From assembly GCF_039929605.1 (NCBI RefSeq), contig NZ_JBDSQX010000019.1, forward strand, positions 40,989-104,988: 64,000 bases of DNA, written 5' to 3'. Below the pieces are notes generated by a model. That model saw nothing but the letters and a program-made list of their open reading frames with translations. It was not told where the DNA came from and searched no databases. This document shows positions 28,579-36,553 of this stretch, in pieces. Both the position numbers and the translations under genes were made by a program. Within the stretch, counting starts at the first letter, position 1, and every line of letters begins with the position of its first letter. This DNA comes from Pelomonas sp039929605. GTDB lineage: Bacteria; Pseudomonadota; Gammaproteobacteria; Burkholderiales; Burkholderiaceae_C.

Positions 28579-28634
28579 GGCGCGCACCAGCGCCCGGAGC
28601 CGCATCAGTTCACCGCCGCTGCGGCTTGGCTGCG
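28579..28634. repeat. dispersed ~56-bp repeat, copy 2
   Basis: Matches 17131-17186 at about 50 positions in the same orientation. It covers the stop codon and last eight codons of DUF2164 and the start of the gap before GH3. Confidence 0.7.
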
Positions 28635-28882
28635 CGCCGGCTCCAGTACTGGAAGGCGCCCTCATGCACTTCCACGTCCACCTCGGCGACCCGCTGGCCG
28701 AGCCGCTCCTGCACCTCGGCCACGGCCTGGTTGTAGACCAGTGGCGCGATCTCTTCGAGGAAGAAGCCGAGCAACGCGCCGGCCGCGAGGTTGCCGACAT
28801 GCTCGTCCAACTCGGCCTCCAGGTAGCGCTGCAGCGACGCGACAGCCTGCTCGCGTTCGGGCCGTTCCAGCTCGATGGCCAT
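28610..28882 (-). CDS. DUF2164 family protein
   Basis: A 90-residue protein with the DUF2164 pattern: AVASLQRYLEAELDEHVGNLAAGALLGFFLEEIAPLVYN-type helices, with the segment GALLGFFLEEIAPLVYNQAV conserved. Function unknown; cytoplasmic. It starts with ATG at 28882, five bases after the stop of the upstream gene, so the two form an operon. Its last codons lie in a dispersed repeat. Confidence 0.85.
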   Translation of the reverse strand: MAIELERPEREQAVASLQRYLEAELDEHVGNLAAGALLGFFLEEIAPLVYNQAVAEVQERLGQRVAEVDVEVHEGAFQYWSRRAAKPQRR

Positions 28883-28887
28883 GGCGC

Positions 28888-29310
28888 TTACTGACTGGCA
28901 GCGGAAGCCGGGGGGGTGGGCACGGGCACCACGACGCCGGGCGACAACGAGATCTCGTCGACCAGCGTGACGCCGGTGACGAAGTAGCGCGTCTCGCCGA
29001 AGCAGGAGCCGGGCAGGCCGACCTTCTCTTCGTAGTGCAGGTTCACGCGCCGGCCCATGAGCTTGTTGATGGCCTGGGCCGTGGCCTCGTCGTGCACGGT
29101 GAAGAAGAACTTCTCCACGCTGGCCGTGCCGGGCAGCGACACCAACGCCTGTTCGCCCTCCCAGGTCTTGCAGACCCAGCCCTTGCGCGAGAACTTCTGC
29201 ACCCAGCCGGCGCGCTCGCCATCGGAATAGCTCCAACGCCAGGCAAAGACGAACCAGGCCGTGACGAGCAGCAGCAGTGCGACCGGGGACAGGGCAATCT
29301 TCAGGCGCAT
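28888..29310 (-). CDS. conserved hypothetical membrane-anchored protein
   Basis: A 140-residue protein with an N-terminal membrane anchor or signal (LSPVALLLLVTAWFVFAWRW), a soluble domain with WVCKTWEGEQALVSLPG, FFFTVHDEATAQAINKLMG and VNLHYEEKVGLPGSCFGETRYFVTGV, and a Pro/Val-rich tail. I recognise the type as a conserved betaproteobacterial protein sometimes mislabelled as a dehydrogenase, but no function can be read. Two cysteines are spaced widely. It is first in an operon with DUF2164. Confidence 0.75.
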   Translation of the reverse strand: MRLKIALSPVALLLLVTAWFVFAWRWSYSDGERAGWVQKFSRKGWVCKTWEGEQALVSLPGTASVEKFFFTVHDEATAQAINKLMGRRVNLHYEEKVGLPGSCFGETRYFVTGVTLVDEISLSPGVVVPVPTPPASAASQ

Positions 29311-29414
29311 GACGGTGTGGGTTGAGCGAAGGCGCGGCGATTGTGCGCGACGGCACGGGCACTATCGCCATCGCATTCACACAAAAAATGAATGCGCACA
29401 GCCAAAGGGGAACC

Positions 29415-29648
29415 ATGACTATCACGTTGTCGGTTGACGAACCGGTGGCTGACCAGGCTGGACCCGCAGCGTCCGCCATGGGCAAAAGCCTGAACCCAGC
29501 AGTGCGGAACTCCCTGGAAACGCTGGCGGGTGCCGAACAGCGGGCGGCTGAGCTGCGCGAGTTCGAAGCCTCGGCGCTGGCCACGCCGGGTCGCCTGGGC
29601 GGCTGGCGCTTCAATCACGACCAGGCCAATGCGCCTCAGCTGTCCTGA
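29415..29648 (+). CDS. ribbon-helix-helix antitoxin-like protein, orphan
   Basis: A 77-residue protein. MTITLSVDEPVADQAGPAA followed by MGKSLNPAVRNSLETLAG resembles VapB-type antitoxins with an N-terminal ribbon-helix-helix DNA-binding part. The tail GGWRFNHDQANAPQ resembles toxin-binding ends. No toxin gene follows: the next sequence is DUF2277 on the other strand, and their ends overlap by 13 bp. The ATG at 29415 has an AGGGG site. Function by likeness only. Confidence 0.6.
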   Translation: MTITLSVDEPVADQAGPAASAMGKSLNPAVRNSLETLAGAEQRAAELREFEASALATPGRLGGWRFNHDQANAPQLS

Positions 29649-29914
29649 CGGCCGAAGCGCTCCGCCGATCTCGCCTTGGCCCTGGCGGCCTCGACCTCGC
29701 GGTTCTTGGGTTCGGCCGCCGTCACCAGCGACGCGATCAGCGCGCGCGCCTCGTCGGCGATGGCCGCCACCGCATGGTCGAACGCCGCCGCGTTGGCTTG
29801 CGACGGCACGTTGAAGCCGCTGAGTTTGCGCACGAGCTGCAGCGCCGCGTCGCGGATCTCCAGCTCTGTCGCAGGTGGCTCGAAGTTGAAGAGGGTGCGG
29901 ATGTTGCGGCACAT
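29636..29914 (-). CDS. DUF2277 family protein
   Basis: A 92-residue protein beginning MCRNIRTLFNFEPPATELEI, the DUF2277 hallmark. The helix ALQLVRKLSGFNVPSQANAA is also typical. Function unknown. The ATG at 29914 was chosen because the family starts there. A longer open frame upstream would run over the small CC protein. It lies 14 bp after that gene on the same strand. Confidence 0.9.
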   Translation of the reverse strand: MCRNIRTLFNFEPPATELEIRDAALQLVRKLSGFNVPSQANAAAFDHAVAAIADEARALIASLVTAAEPKNREVEAARAKARSAERFGRQDS

Positions 29915-29928
29915 GGTGCTGGCCTTTC

Positions 29929-30102
29929 TCAGCGGGCTTCGGGGTGCCGCTCCCGCCACGCCCGCAGCGCGCGGCGGTACTCGTCCATCGCCAGGTCGTG
30001 CAGGTCGAAGATGCAGGGGTCGCAGCCGTTGCCGCAGCAGGCATCCAGGTCGGGCTGGTGCGGCGGCTGGGGCATGGGGTCGAGTTCGGGCGCGGCAGTC
30101 AT
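29929..30102 (-). CDS. oxidoreductase-like domain small protein
   Basis: A 57-residue protein with the signature ACCGNGCDPCIFDLHDLAMD, the oxidoreductase-like N-terminal domain found in small bacterial proteins and in fusions with oxidoreductases. Four cysteines (C-C-x3-C-x2-C) suggest metal or redox binding. The role is unknown. It starts with ATG at 30102 and is followed by DUF2277 on the same strand. Confidence 0.8.
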   Translation of the reverse strand: MTAAPELDPMPQPPHQPDLDACCGNGCDPCIFDLHDLAMDEYRRALRAWRERHPEAR

Positions 30103-30128
30103 CGGTGTGGATTTTCAACGCAGCGAAG

Positions 30129-30593
30129 ATGGCGGCCATGACGTTTGCCATCAAGGCCGAAATCCTCGACCCGCAGGCCACACACTTCGACTTCCCCGCG
30201 CAGAAGACGATGTACGGCGGCAAGCGCATTGCCGTGGGCGACGTGGTCTACCTGTTCGCCAGCGAGAACGAGGGCGGCGCGGGGCTGGTGGCACGTGGTG
30301 TCGTCACATCGGCTGAAGCCACGCCGCGCAAGCCCGGCCCGGAGCGGCAGACGCCGCGCGTCAGCATCACCGTGAAGCGCACGACGCTCGCGAAACACCG
30401 CCTCGGCCGCGCGGAACTCAAGCCGTTTGCCGACTGGAAAAACTGGGAGAGCGACCGCCCCGAGACGGAGTTGAACTTCAAGTTCTACCGCCAGGCGACG
30501 AACAAGATCGTCGGCCTGTCGGCGGCGGCAGCGGCCTTCCTGGAGCTGCGCTCATTCGCTTCAGTGAATGGCTGCGCGCCCGCCGCGACGTGA
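30129..30593 (+). CDS. hypothetical protein, possibly PUA/EVE-like
   Basis: A 154-residue protein with no family I can name. The start (FAIKAEILDPQATHFDFPAQ) and the segment GGKRIAVGDVVYLFASENEG followed by GLVARGVVTS look like a small beta-barrel of the PUA/EVE type, where a similar I-x2-G-D-x-V-Y-L motif occurs. Conserved-looking KRTTLAKHRLGRAELKPFADW follows. The ATG at 30138 is an equally good start. Its stop TGA overlaps a GTG of the following GH39 frame. Confidence 0.6.
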   Translation: MAAMTFAIKAEILDPQATHFDFPAQKTMYGGKRIAVGDVVYLFASENEGGAGLVARGVVTSAEATPRKPGPERQTPRVSITVKRTTLAKHRLGRAELKPFADWKNWESDRPETELNFKFYRQATNKIVGLSAAAAAFLELRSFASVNGCAPAAT

Positions 30594-30637
30594 ATGCCGT
30601 TCCTAAACTCGGCCGCCCCTTGCTTACCCTCAACGCC

Positions 30638-32326
30638 ATGACGCTCAAGCCACTGCCCCGCACACTCGCCCTCGTCATGGCCGGCCTGATGACCGCTGCC
30701 GCTCAGGCCCAAACGATGGAGCCATTCCCGGTGCACATCGATGTGGATGCCGGCCGCACCGTGGGCGAGCTCAAGCCCATTTGGCGCTTCTTCGGCGCCG
30801 ACGAGCCCAACTACGCGACGATGAAGGACGGCCGCAAGCTGATGAAGCGGCTGGGCGATCTGAAGCCGGGCGCCGTCTACTTCCGCACCCACAACCTGCT
30901 GAACACCGGCGACGGCACGGCGGCCTTCAAGTGGGGCAGCTCGAATGCCTACACCGAAGACAAGGACGGCCGGCCCATCTACGACTGGACCGTCACCGAC
31001 CGCATCCTCGACAGCTACCTCGAACGCGGCGTGCGGCCCTACCTGCAAATTGGCTTCATGCCGCAGGCCTTGTCCAGCGCCCCGGGCGGCACGCCCTACC
31101 AGCACAGCTGGCGGCCGGGCTTTGCCTACGACCTGATCGCCGGTGGCTGGAACGCCCCGCCGAAGGACTATGCCAAGTGGGGCGAGCTGGTCTATCAGTG
31201 GACCAAGCACTGCGTGGAGCGCTATGGCCGCGAGGAAGTGCTGCGCTGGTACTTCGAAGTCTGGAACGAGCCCAACGGCCCGGCCTACTGGACCGGCACG
31301 CAAGACGAGTTCAACAAGCTGCACGACCACGCCATCGCTGCCGTGCGCCGCGCCCTGCCAGAAGCCCGCGTGGGCGGGCCGGACGTGGCGGGGTCGGGCG
31401 GCGCCTTCATGGACGCCTTCCTGAAGCACATCGTCAGCGGCACCAATCACGCGACGGGGCAGATCGGCACGCCGACCGACTTCCTCGCCTTCCACGCCAA
31501 GGGCAGCCCGCGCTTTGTCGACGGCCGTGTGCAGATGGGCATGGCGACCCAACTGAACGGTGTCGCCAACGGCTTCAAGAAGATCGCCGCGGTGCCCGAG
31601 CTGAAGGGCAAACCCATCGTCATCGGCGAGAACGACCCCGAAGGCTGCGCCGCCTGCCCCGGCCCTCAGAACGCCTACCGCAACGGCACCATGTACTCCA
31701 GCTACACGGCGGCCAGCTACAAGCGCATCTGGCAGCTCGCCGAGCGCCACCAGGTGAACCTGGAGGGCGCACTGACCTGGGCCTTCACGTTCGAAGACCA
31801 GCCCTGGTTTGCCGGCTACCGCCAGCTCGCCACCAACGGCGTCGACCTGCCGGTGCTGCAGGTGTTCCGCATGTACGCGGCGTTAGGGCCGACGCAGGTG
31901 CAGGCCACGAGCGACGCCGAAATGCCGCTGGACGAGCTGCTGGCCAACGGCGTGCGCGGCCGCCCCGACGTCGGCGTGCTGGCCACTCGCACGCCCGACG
32001 GCAAGGTCGCGGTGATGGCCTGGCATTACCACGACGACGACGCCGACGGCCCGGACGCGGCGGTCAGCCTGCAACTGTCGGGGCTCGGGCCGCAGGCGAC
32101 GCGCACGGTGACGCAGCTGCGCGTCGACAAGACCCATGCGAACGCCTTCACCGCCTGGCAGGCGATGGGCTCGCCTCAGGCGCCGGACGCGAAGCAGTAC
32201 GCGCAGCTGGAGGCGGCTGCGGTGATGGCGCCGGCCAGGCTGCCCGCATTGGCCGTGGCCAATGGCAGCGCGGCGCTGAACTTCATGCTGCCGCGTCAGG
32301 GTGTGACGCTGATCGTCATCGAATAG
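30638..32326 (+). CDS. GH39-type secreted beta-xylosidase-like enzyme, intact
   Basis: A 562-residue secreted GH39 glycosidase. Signal peptide (LALVMAGLMTAAAQA); TIM-barrel with acid/base Glu in YFEVWNEPNGPAYW; likely nucleophile Glu in PIVIGENDPEGCAACPGP; a C-terminal beta-sandwich (VAVMAWHYHDDDADGPD onwards). Substrate is probably a beta-xyloside, but GH39 also includes other specificities. The nucleophile context differs from the broken GH39 at 17600 (TEWS), so the two are distant paralogues rather than duplicates. The ATG at 30638 gives a standard signal peptide. A GTG at 30590 that overlaps the upstream stop is the alternative. Confidence 0.85.
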   Translation: MTLKPLPRTLALVMAGLMTAAAQAQTMEPFPVHIDVDAGRTVGELKPIWRFFGADEPNYATMKDGRKLMKRLGDLKPGAVYFRTHNLLNTGDGTAAFKWGSSNAYTEDKDGRPIYDWTVTDRILDSYLERGVRPYLQIGFMPQALSSAPGGTPYQHSWRPGFAYDLIAGGWNAPPKDYAKWGELVYQWTKHCVERYGREEVLRWYFEVWNEPNGPAYWTGTQDEFNKLHDHAIAAVRRALPEARVGGPDVAGSGGAFMDAFLKHIVSGTNHATGQIGTPTDFLAFHAKGSPRFVDGRVQMGMATQLNGVANGFKKIAAVPELKGKPIVIGENDPEGCAACPGPQNAYRNGTMYSSYTAASYKRIWQLAERHQVNLEGALTWAFTFEDQPWFAGYRQLATNGVDLPVLQVFRMYAALGPTQVQATSDAEMPLDELLANGVRGRPDVGVLATRTPDGKVAVMAWHYHDDDADGPDAAVSLQLSGLGPQATRTVTQLRVDKTHANAFTAWQAMGSPQAPDAKQYAQLEAAAVMAPARLPALAVANGSAALNFMLPRQGVTLIVIE

Positions 32327-32690
32327 CCACTGACCGGCGGCGGCGCAGCACGTCCGCGCGGGCTTCCAGCGTACGCAGCTCGCGCTCGTATTCGTCTTCC
32401 TTGATCGCCTCGATGCGCGCGTGGATCTTGCGCAGTTCATCGAGCGGCTTGGACGCCGCCTGCACCTCGGCCGGCTGGCGTTCGGCCAGCTCAAGCAGCA
32501 GCTTGGTGATGACGCCGAGCTGGTCGCCGTAGCTGGCCACGTCGAAGGCCTGGGCCTCGATGCGCGCGTTGCCGGAGCGGGGTTTGATGCCCGCAAAAAA
32601 CAGGTCGAGGCTGGGCTCGATGTCCTGCGCCACGTCGCCGCTGAAGGGCAAGCGCACCTGCGGCGCCCAGAACCAGAAAATCGGAAACAT
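32316..32690 (-). CDS. conserved hypothetical protein
   Basis: A 124-residue protein starting MFPIFWFWAPQVRLPFSGDV, then VAQDIEPSLDLFFAGI and a long charged C-terminal helix (ELAERQPAEVQAASKPLDEL to the end), probably coiled coil. The pattern is that of a small conserved proteobacterial protein without known function. It is convergent with GH39 and their ends overlap by 11 bp. It is divergent from the regulator at 32773. Confidence 0.7.
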   Translation of the reverse strand: MFPIFWFWAPQVRLPFSGDVAQDIEPSLDLFFAGIKPRSGNARIEAQAFDVASYGDQLGVITKLLLELAERQPAEVQAASKPLDELRKIHARIEAIKEDEYERELRTLEARADVLRRRRSVAIR

Positions 32691-32772
32691 CGTCTTCTCC
32701 CTGCACGCCGAACAGCAGGCATGTGGGGGCATGGTGGCCGAGGCTTGTTGCGGCAGCAAGTTAGCCTTGGGG

Positions 32773-34002
32773 ATGGACTCGCTGATCTCCGCCGCTGCCC
32801 GGGCGCTTGCCGCCGGCGATGCACTGCAGGCGCTCAAGCGCGTGGCGCTGCGTGACGACCCGCCCGCGTTGGCCTTGCGCGGCATTGCGATGGCGCAGCT
32901 GGGCGAGCTGGCACGGGCGCGCGAGCTGCTGCTGCGGGCAGCACGCGGCTTTGGTGCGCAGGAGGCGATGGCGCGGGCGCGTTGCGTGGTGGCCGAGGCC
33001 GAAGTGGCGTTGGCCATGCGTGACTTTGCCGAGTCGCCAAGCGCACTGGACGCCGCCCGCGCCACGCTGGAGGCGCGCGGCGACCGGGCCAATGCGCTGC
33101 AGGCGCGCTTGATTGCGGCGCGGCGCTGGCTGCTGCTGGGCCGGCTGGACGAAGCCGCCGCGTTGCTCAACGGCATCGACACGCAAGGCCTGCCCGCGCT
33201 GCCGACAGCCGTGGCCGCGCTCGCCCAGGCCGAGCTGGCGCTGCGCTCGCTGCGCATGGCCGATGCGCAGGCCGCGCTTGACACCGCCGAAGCGGCGGCC
33301 CGCGTCGCCGGCATCCCGGCGCTGCAGGCCGAGGCCGCGCAGGCCCGTGCCGTGCTGGACCAGCCGGCCGCACGCCGCGTCGGCAACGGCGAGCCGCAGG
33401 CGCTGCGCCTGCACGAGGTGGCGGCGCTGCTGGACTCGGGCGCCCTCGTCGTCGACGCCTGCCGCCACGCGCTGCGTGCGGGCGACACCCGGCTGCCGTT
33501 GGCCACGCGGCCCATCCTGTTCACGCTGCTGCGCGCACTGGCCGAGGCCTGGCCGGGCGACGCGGGCCGCGACGAACTGATCGCCCGCGCCTTCCGCCTG
33601 CGTCATCCGCAGGACCTTGATGAGACGCACCGCGCCCGGCTGCGCGTGGAAATCGGCCGGCTGCGTGCGCTGCTGAAAGGCCTGGCCGACATCGAGGCCA
33701 CGCCGCGCGGCTTTGCGCTGCGGCCGGGGAGCGGGCGCGAAGTCGCCGTGCTGGCGCCGCCCATGGACGGCGATCAAGGCGAGCTGCTGGCGCTGCTGGC
33801 CGACGGCGCGGCGTGGTCCACCTCGGCGCTGGCGCTGGCTTTGGGTGCCAGCCAGCGCACCGTGCAGCGCGAACTCGCCGAGCTGGACGCGTCGGGCCGT
33901 GTGCGTGCCATCGGCCAGACGCGGGCGCGCCGCTGGCTGGCGCCGCCTCTGACTGGTTTCACGACGATCTTGTTACTCCCCGCTGCGCTGCCGCTTGCGT
34001 AG
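32773..34002 (+). CDS. TPR/helix-turn-helix transcriptional regulator
   Basis: A 409-residue protein. Residues about 1-210 are Ala/Leu-rich helical repeats of TPR type (RALAAGDALQALKRVALRDD). Residues about 240-320 look like a transcriptional-regulator C-domain (RLRVEIGRLRALLKGLADIE, then TPRGFALRP). The end carries a second DeoR-like helix-turn-helix (STSALALALGASQRTVQREL, then ELDASGRVRAIG). Probably a cytoplasmic DNA-binding regulator. Target unknown, but it directly precedes the broken beta-propeller and DUF899 genes, a common pairing. The start is the ATG at 32773. An ATG at 32731 is possible. Confidence 0.7.
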   Translation: MDSLISAAARALAAGDALQALKRVALRDDPPALALRGIAMAQLGELARARELLLRAARGFGAQEAMARARCVVAEAEVALAMRDFAESPSALDAARATLEARGDRANALQARLIAARRWLLLGRLDEAAALLNGIDTQGLPALPTAVAALAQAELALRSLRMADAQAALDTAEAAARVAGIPALQAEAAQARAVLDQPAARRVGNGEPQALRLHEVAALLDSGALVVDACRHALRAGDTRLPLATRPILFTLLRALAEAWPGDAGRDELIARAFRLRHPQDLDETHRARLRVEIGRLRALLKGLADIEATPRGFALRPGSGREVAVLAPPMDGDQGELLALLADGAAWSTSALALALGASQRTVQRELAELDASGRVRAIGQTRARRWLAPPLTGFTTILLLPAALPLA

Positions 34003-34049
34003 ATTTGCGGTCATGCGCTGAACCCGGCGCGCTTTAACGGAGCCCCGCA

Positions 34050-34697
34050 ATGAACCCCAAGACCCAGCCTGCCGAGATCGTCCGCGAGTACGGCCCCTTC
34101 GACGGCGTCGACAAGATCGCCGGCGTGACGCACGACGGCGAACGCGTCTGGATGGCCACCGGCGCGGCCCTCGTCGCCTTCGACCCGGTCAGCGGCGAGC
34201 CCCGGCAGCGCATCCCGCGCGCCGCCGACGCCGGCACCGCCTTCGATGGCCGCTACCTGTACCAGATCGCCGAGGCCCGCATCGACAAGATCGACCCGGC
34301 CAGTGGCAAGGTCGTCGCCTCCATCCCGTCGCCCGGCCAGGGCGGCGACTCGGGCCTGGCCTGGGCCGAGGGCAGCCTGTGGGTGGGCCAGCACCGCGAA
34401 CGCAAGATTCATCAGATCGACCCCGAGACCGGCGCCATCCGCCGCACCATCGAATCCAACCGCTTCGTCACCGGCGTGACCTGGGTGGACGGCGAGCTCT
34501 GGCACGGCACCTAAAAAGGCGACGACAGCGAGATCCGCCGCATCGACCCGGCCAGCGGCGCCGTGCTGCAGAGCCTGGAGATGCCGGCCGGCACCAACGT
34601 CAGCGGCCTCGAATCCGACGGCGCTGAGTTGTTCTACGCCGGTGGCGGCGGCAGCGGCAAGGTCCGCGCCGTGCGCCGCCCGAAGCGCGCAGTCTGA
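34050..34697 (+). pseudogene. beta-propeller (Vgb/glutamine-cyclotransferase-like) gene with in-frame TAA
   Basis: A frame of 216 codons is interrupted by TAA at 34512-34514. Before it are propeller repeats such as GVDKIAGVTHDGERVWMATG and ARIDKIDPASGKVVASIPSP. After it the same frame continues with DDSEIRRIDPASGAVLQSLE and ends at 34697. Around the stop, relatives read L-W-H-G-T-W-E-G-D; here the two codons after H-G-T are TAA AAA, so TGG GAA may have become TAA AAA by G-to-A changes. The rest is intact, so the loss seems recent. The normal protein would be a small cytoplasmic Vgb-like propeller of unknown substrate. Confidence 0.8.
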
Positions 34698-34773
34698 GTT
34701 TTCCCTAATGCGACGACCGCCCGGTACCCGGGTGGAGCCGCCGCATGCCTGTCTCTCAACCCAAGGAGCACCG

Positions 34774-35010
34774 ATGACCACCACCACCACTCACCCCGTC
34801 GTGACCCGCGACCGCTGGATCGCCGACCGCAAGCACCTGCTCGCCCACGAGAAGGACCTCACCGCCCGGCAGGACCGCCTCGCCGCCGAGCGCCGCGCCC
34901 TGCCCTGGGTGCGCATGGACACCGACTACATCTTCGACACCGTCGACGGCCCGCGCCGCCTGAGCGAGCTGTTCCAGGGCCGCCGCCAGCTGCTGGTCCA
35001 GCACTTCATG
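34774..35010 (+). pseudogene. 5' part of a DUF899 thioredoxin-like gene
   Basis: Starts well (AAGGAG then ATG) and encodes a typical DUF899 N-terminus: VVTRDRWIADRKHLLAHEKD, LPWVRMDTDYIFDTVDGP and QLLVQHFM. At about 35010 the family sequence, which should continue F-G-P-x-W with a CPSC-type region, is replaced by the 3' part of another gene in a different frame. The frame then runs on as meaningless sequence to 35238. It is a deletion or fusion product and surely non-functional as a DUF899 protein. Confidence 0.8.
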
Positions 35011-35299
35011 CGTCAATGGCCGCGCCACCATCACGGTAGATGCCGCCTTGCTCGCGCCCAGCGCCGTCGAAGGCAAACCGCCGTTGCTGGGCCTGATCAT
35101 CGACATCGACGAGGCCTACACGCAATGCTCCAAGGCCTTGCTGCGCTCGCAGCTGTGGGATCCGGCGCGCTTTGTCGACCCCGCCACGATGCCGACGGGC
35201 GGCCAGGTATTTCGTGCCTTGCAGGGCGAGGCGTTTGACGCTGAGGCATACGACCGCGAACGTGCGCAACGCTATGCGCGGCGGGCGGGGTTCTATTGA
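35011..35299 (+). pseudogene. 3' part of a pyridoxamine-5'-phosphate-oxidase-like gene (copy A)
   Basis: Begins abruptly at the junction with DUF899 and encodes VNGRATITVDAALLAPSAVE, then IDEAYTQCSKALLRSQLWDP to a normal end (RRAGFY). This is the C-terminal half of FMN-binding flavoproteins of the pyridoxamine-oxidase family, where V-N-G-R-A and Y-x-H/Q-C-x-K-A-L-x-R-S-x-L-W are conserved. No start or N-terminal half is present. A decayed second copy lies at 38175-38425. Confidence 0.8.
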
Positions 35300-35386
35300 C
35301 GGTGGCGTTGGGTGGCGCGGGGGAACTCAGGCATTGCGTCTGCCCATAATCCCTTGGCACGCTTCTGCCACCTCTGAGCCGACACC

Positions 35387-36553
35387 ATGAAATCAAACCC
35401 CGTACCACCCACGGTGCGCCGCACCGAAGAATGCATCCTCGTCCTGCAGGGCGGCGGCGCACTCGGCGCCTACCAGGCGGGCGTGTACGAGGCCATGCGC
35501 TCCATGTACGGTTTGTTTGATTGGGTGGCCGGCATTTCCATCGGCGCCATCAACGCGGCGCTGATCGCCGGCAACCCCTTCGAGCACCGAGTGGCGCGTT
35601 TGCGCGAGTTTTGGGAGCTGGTGAGTTCGATGCCTGGCGCGCCAGCCTACGGGCCGTCGATCGTCGGCCGCGAATTCCTGAACGACGCCGTGGCCAACCA
35701 GGCCATGCTCTTCGGCGTGCCGGGCTTCTTTTCACCGCGAGTCCCGCCGACGCCGTTCCAACCGAACGGCACGCCTGGGGCTATCAGCTTCTATGACACC
35801 ACACCGCTGCGCCGCACGCTGGAGCGGCTGGTCGATTTCGACTTGCTGAACTCAGGAGCCACGCGCCTGTCGGTCGGCGCCGTGAACGTGCGCACCGGCA
35901 ATTTCGAATACTTCGACACCGCACACCAGCGCCTGGACGTGCGCCACATCATGGCCAGCGGCGCGCTGCCGCCGGGCTTCGCGCCGGTGGAGATCGACGG
36001 TGAGCACTATTGGGACGGCGGCATCGTCTCCAACACGCCGCTGCAGTACGTGCTCGACCAGCCGGGCAAGAAGAACCGCGTCGTGTTCCAGGTCGACTTG
36101 TTCTCCGCCCGCGGCGCCTTGCCGACCAACATGTCGGAGGTGACGGAACGCGAGAAGGACATCCGCTTCTCCAGCCGCACGCGCATGAACACCACCGTGC
36201 AGCTCGACCGCCAGGTCATCGCCCAGGCGGCGCGGCGGTTGATCGCGAAGCTGCCCGCCGAACTGCGCCGCGACCCCGACGCGCTCAAGCTCGCCGGCCT
36301 GCGCTGCGAAGCGGCCGTCGACGTGGTGCACCTCATCTACCGCAGCAAGCACTACGAAGGCCAGTCCAAGGACTACGAGTTCTCGCGCCAGTCGATGCAA
36401 GAGCACTGGGATTCGGGCAAGGCGGACATGGCACACACCTTGCACGACGTGCGCTGGCTGGAGCACCCGCCGCACACGCATGAGGACACCGGCGTCCATG
36501 TGTTCGACCTGACCTCGGACAGCCCGTCCGCCTACACAAAGCCCGCGCCATGA
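35387..36553 (+). CDS. patatin-like phospholipase, DUF3734-type
   Basis: A 388-residue patatin-fold acyl hydrolase. The oxyanion loop LQGGGALGAYQAGV, nucleophile Ser in GISIGAINAALI and catalytic Asp in DGGIVSNTPLQ are all present, so it should be active on lipids or polyesters. The C-terminal 120 residues match the DUF3734 extension. Cytoplasmic by lack of a signal. Its stop overlaps the acetoacetate decarboxylase ATG (ATGA) and 3-hydroxybutyrate dehydrogenase follows. Such operons occur in polyhydroxybutyrate-making betaproteobacteria, which suggests a role in storage-polymer turnover (inference). Confidence 0.9.
   Translation: MKSNPVPPTVRRTEECILVLQGGGALGAYQAGVYEAMRSMYGLFDWVAGISIGAINAALIAGNPFEHRVARLREFWELVSSMPGAPAYGPSIVGREFLNDAVANQAMLFGVPGFFSPRVPPTPFQPNGTPGAISFYDTTPLRRTLERLVDFDLLNSGATRLSVGAVNVRTGNFEYFDTAHQRLDVRHIMASGALPPGFAPVEIDGEHYWDGGIVSNTPLQYVLDQPGKKNRVVFQVDLFSARGALPTNMSEVTEREKDIRFSSRTRMNTTVQLDRQVIAQAARRLIAKLPAELRRDPDALKLAGLRCEAAVDVVHLIYRSKHYEGQSKDYEFSRQSMQEHWDSGKADMAHTLHDVRWLEHPPHTHEDTGVHVFDLTSDSPSAYTKPAP

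Noticed and set aside
30781..32532. 583-codon plus-strand frame in another phase over GH39
   Set aside because: Shadow of a gene whose signal peptide and catalytic motifs lie in the other frame.
18752..34514. Idea that TAG or TAA is recoded in this organism (stops inside GH39, GH27 and the propeller gene)
   Set aside because: TAG ends several normal genes here (ubiC, fic, 3-hydroxybutyrate dehydrogenase, XRE regulator) at family-typical lengths. The interrupted genes are better read as decaying.
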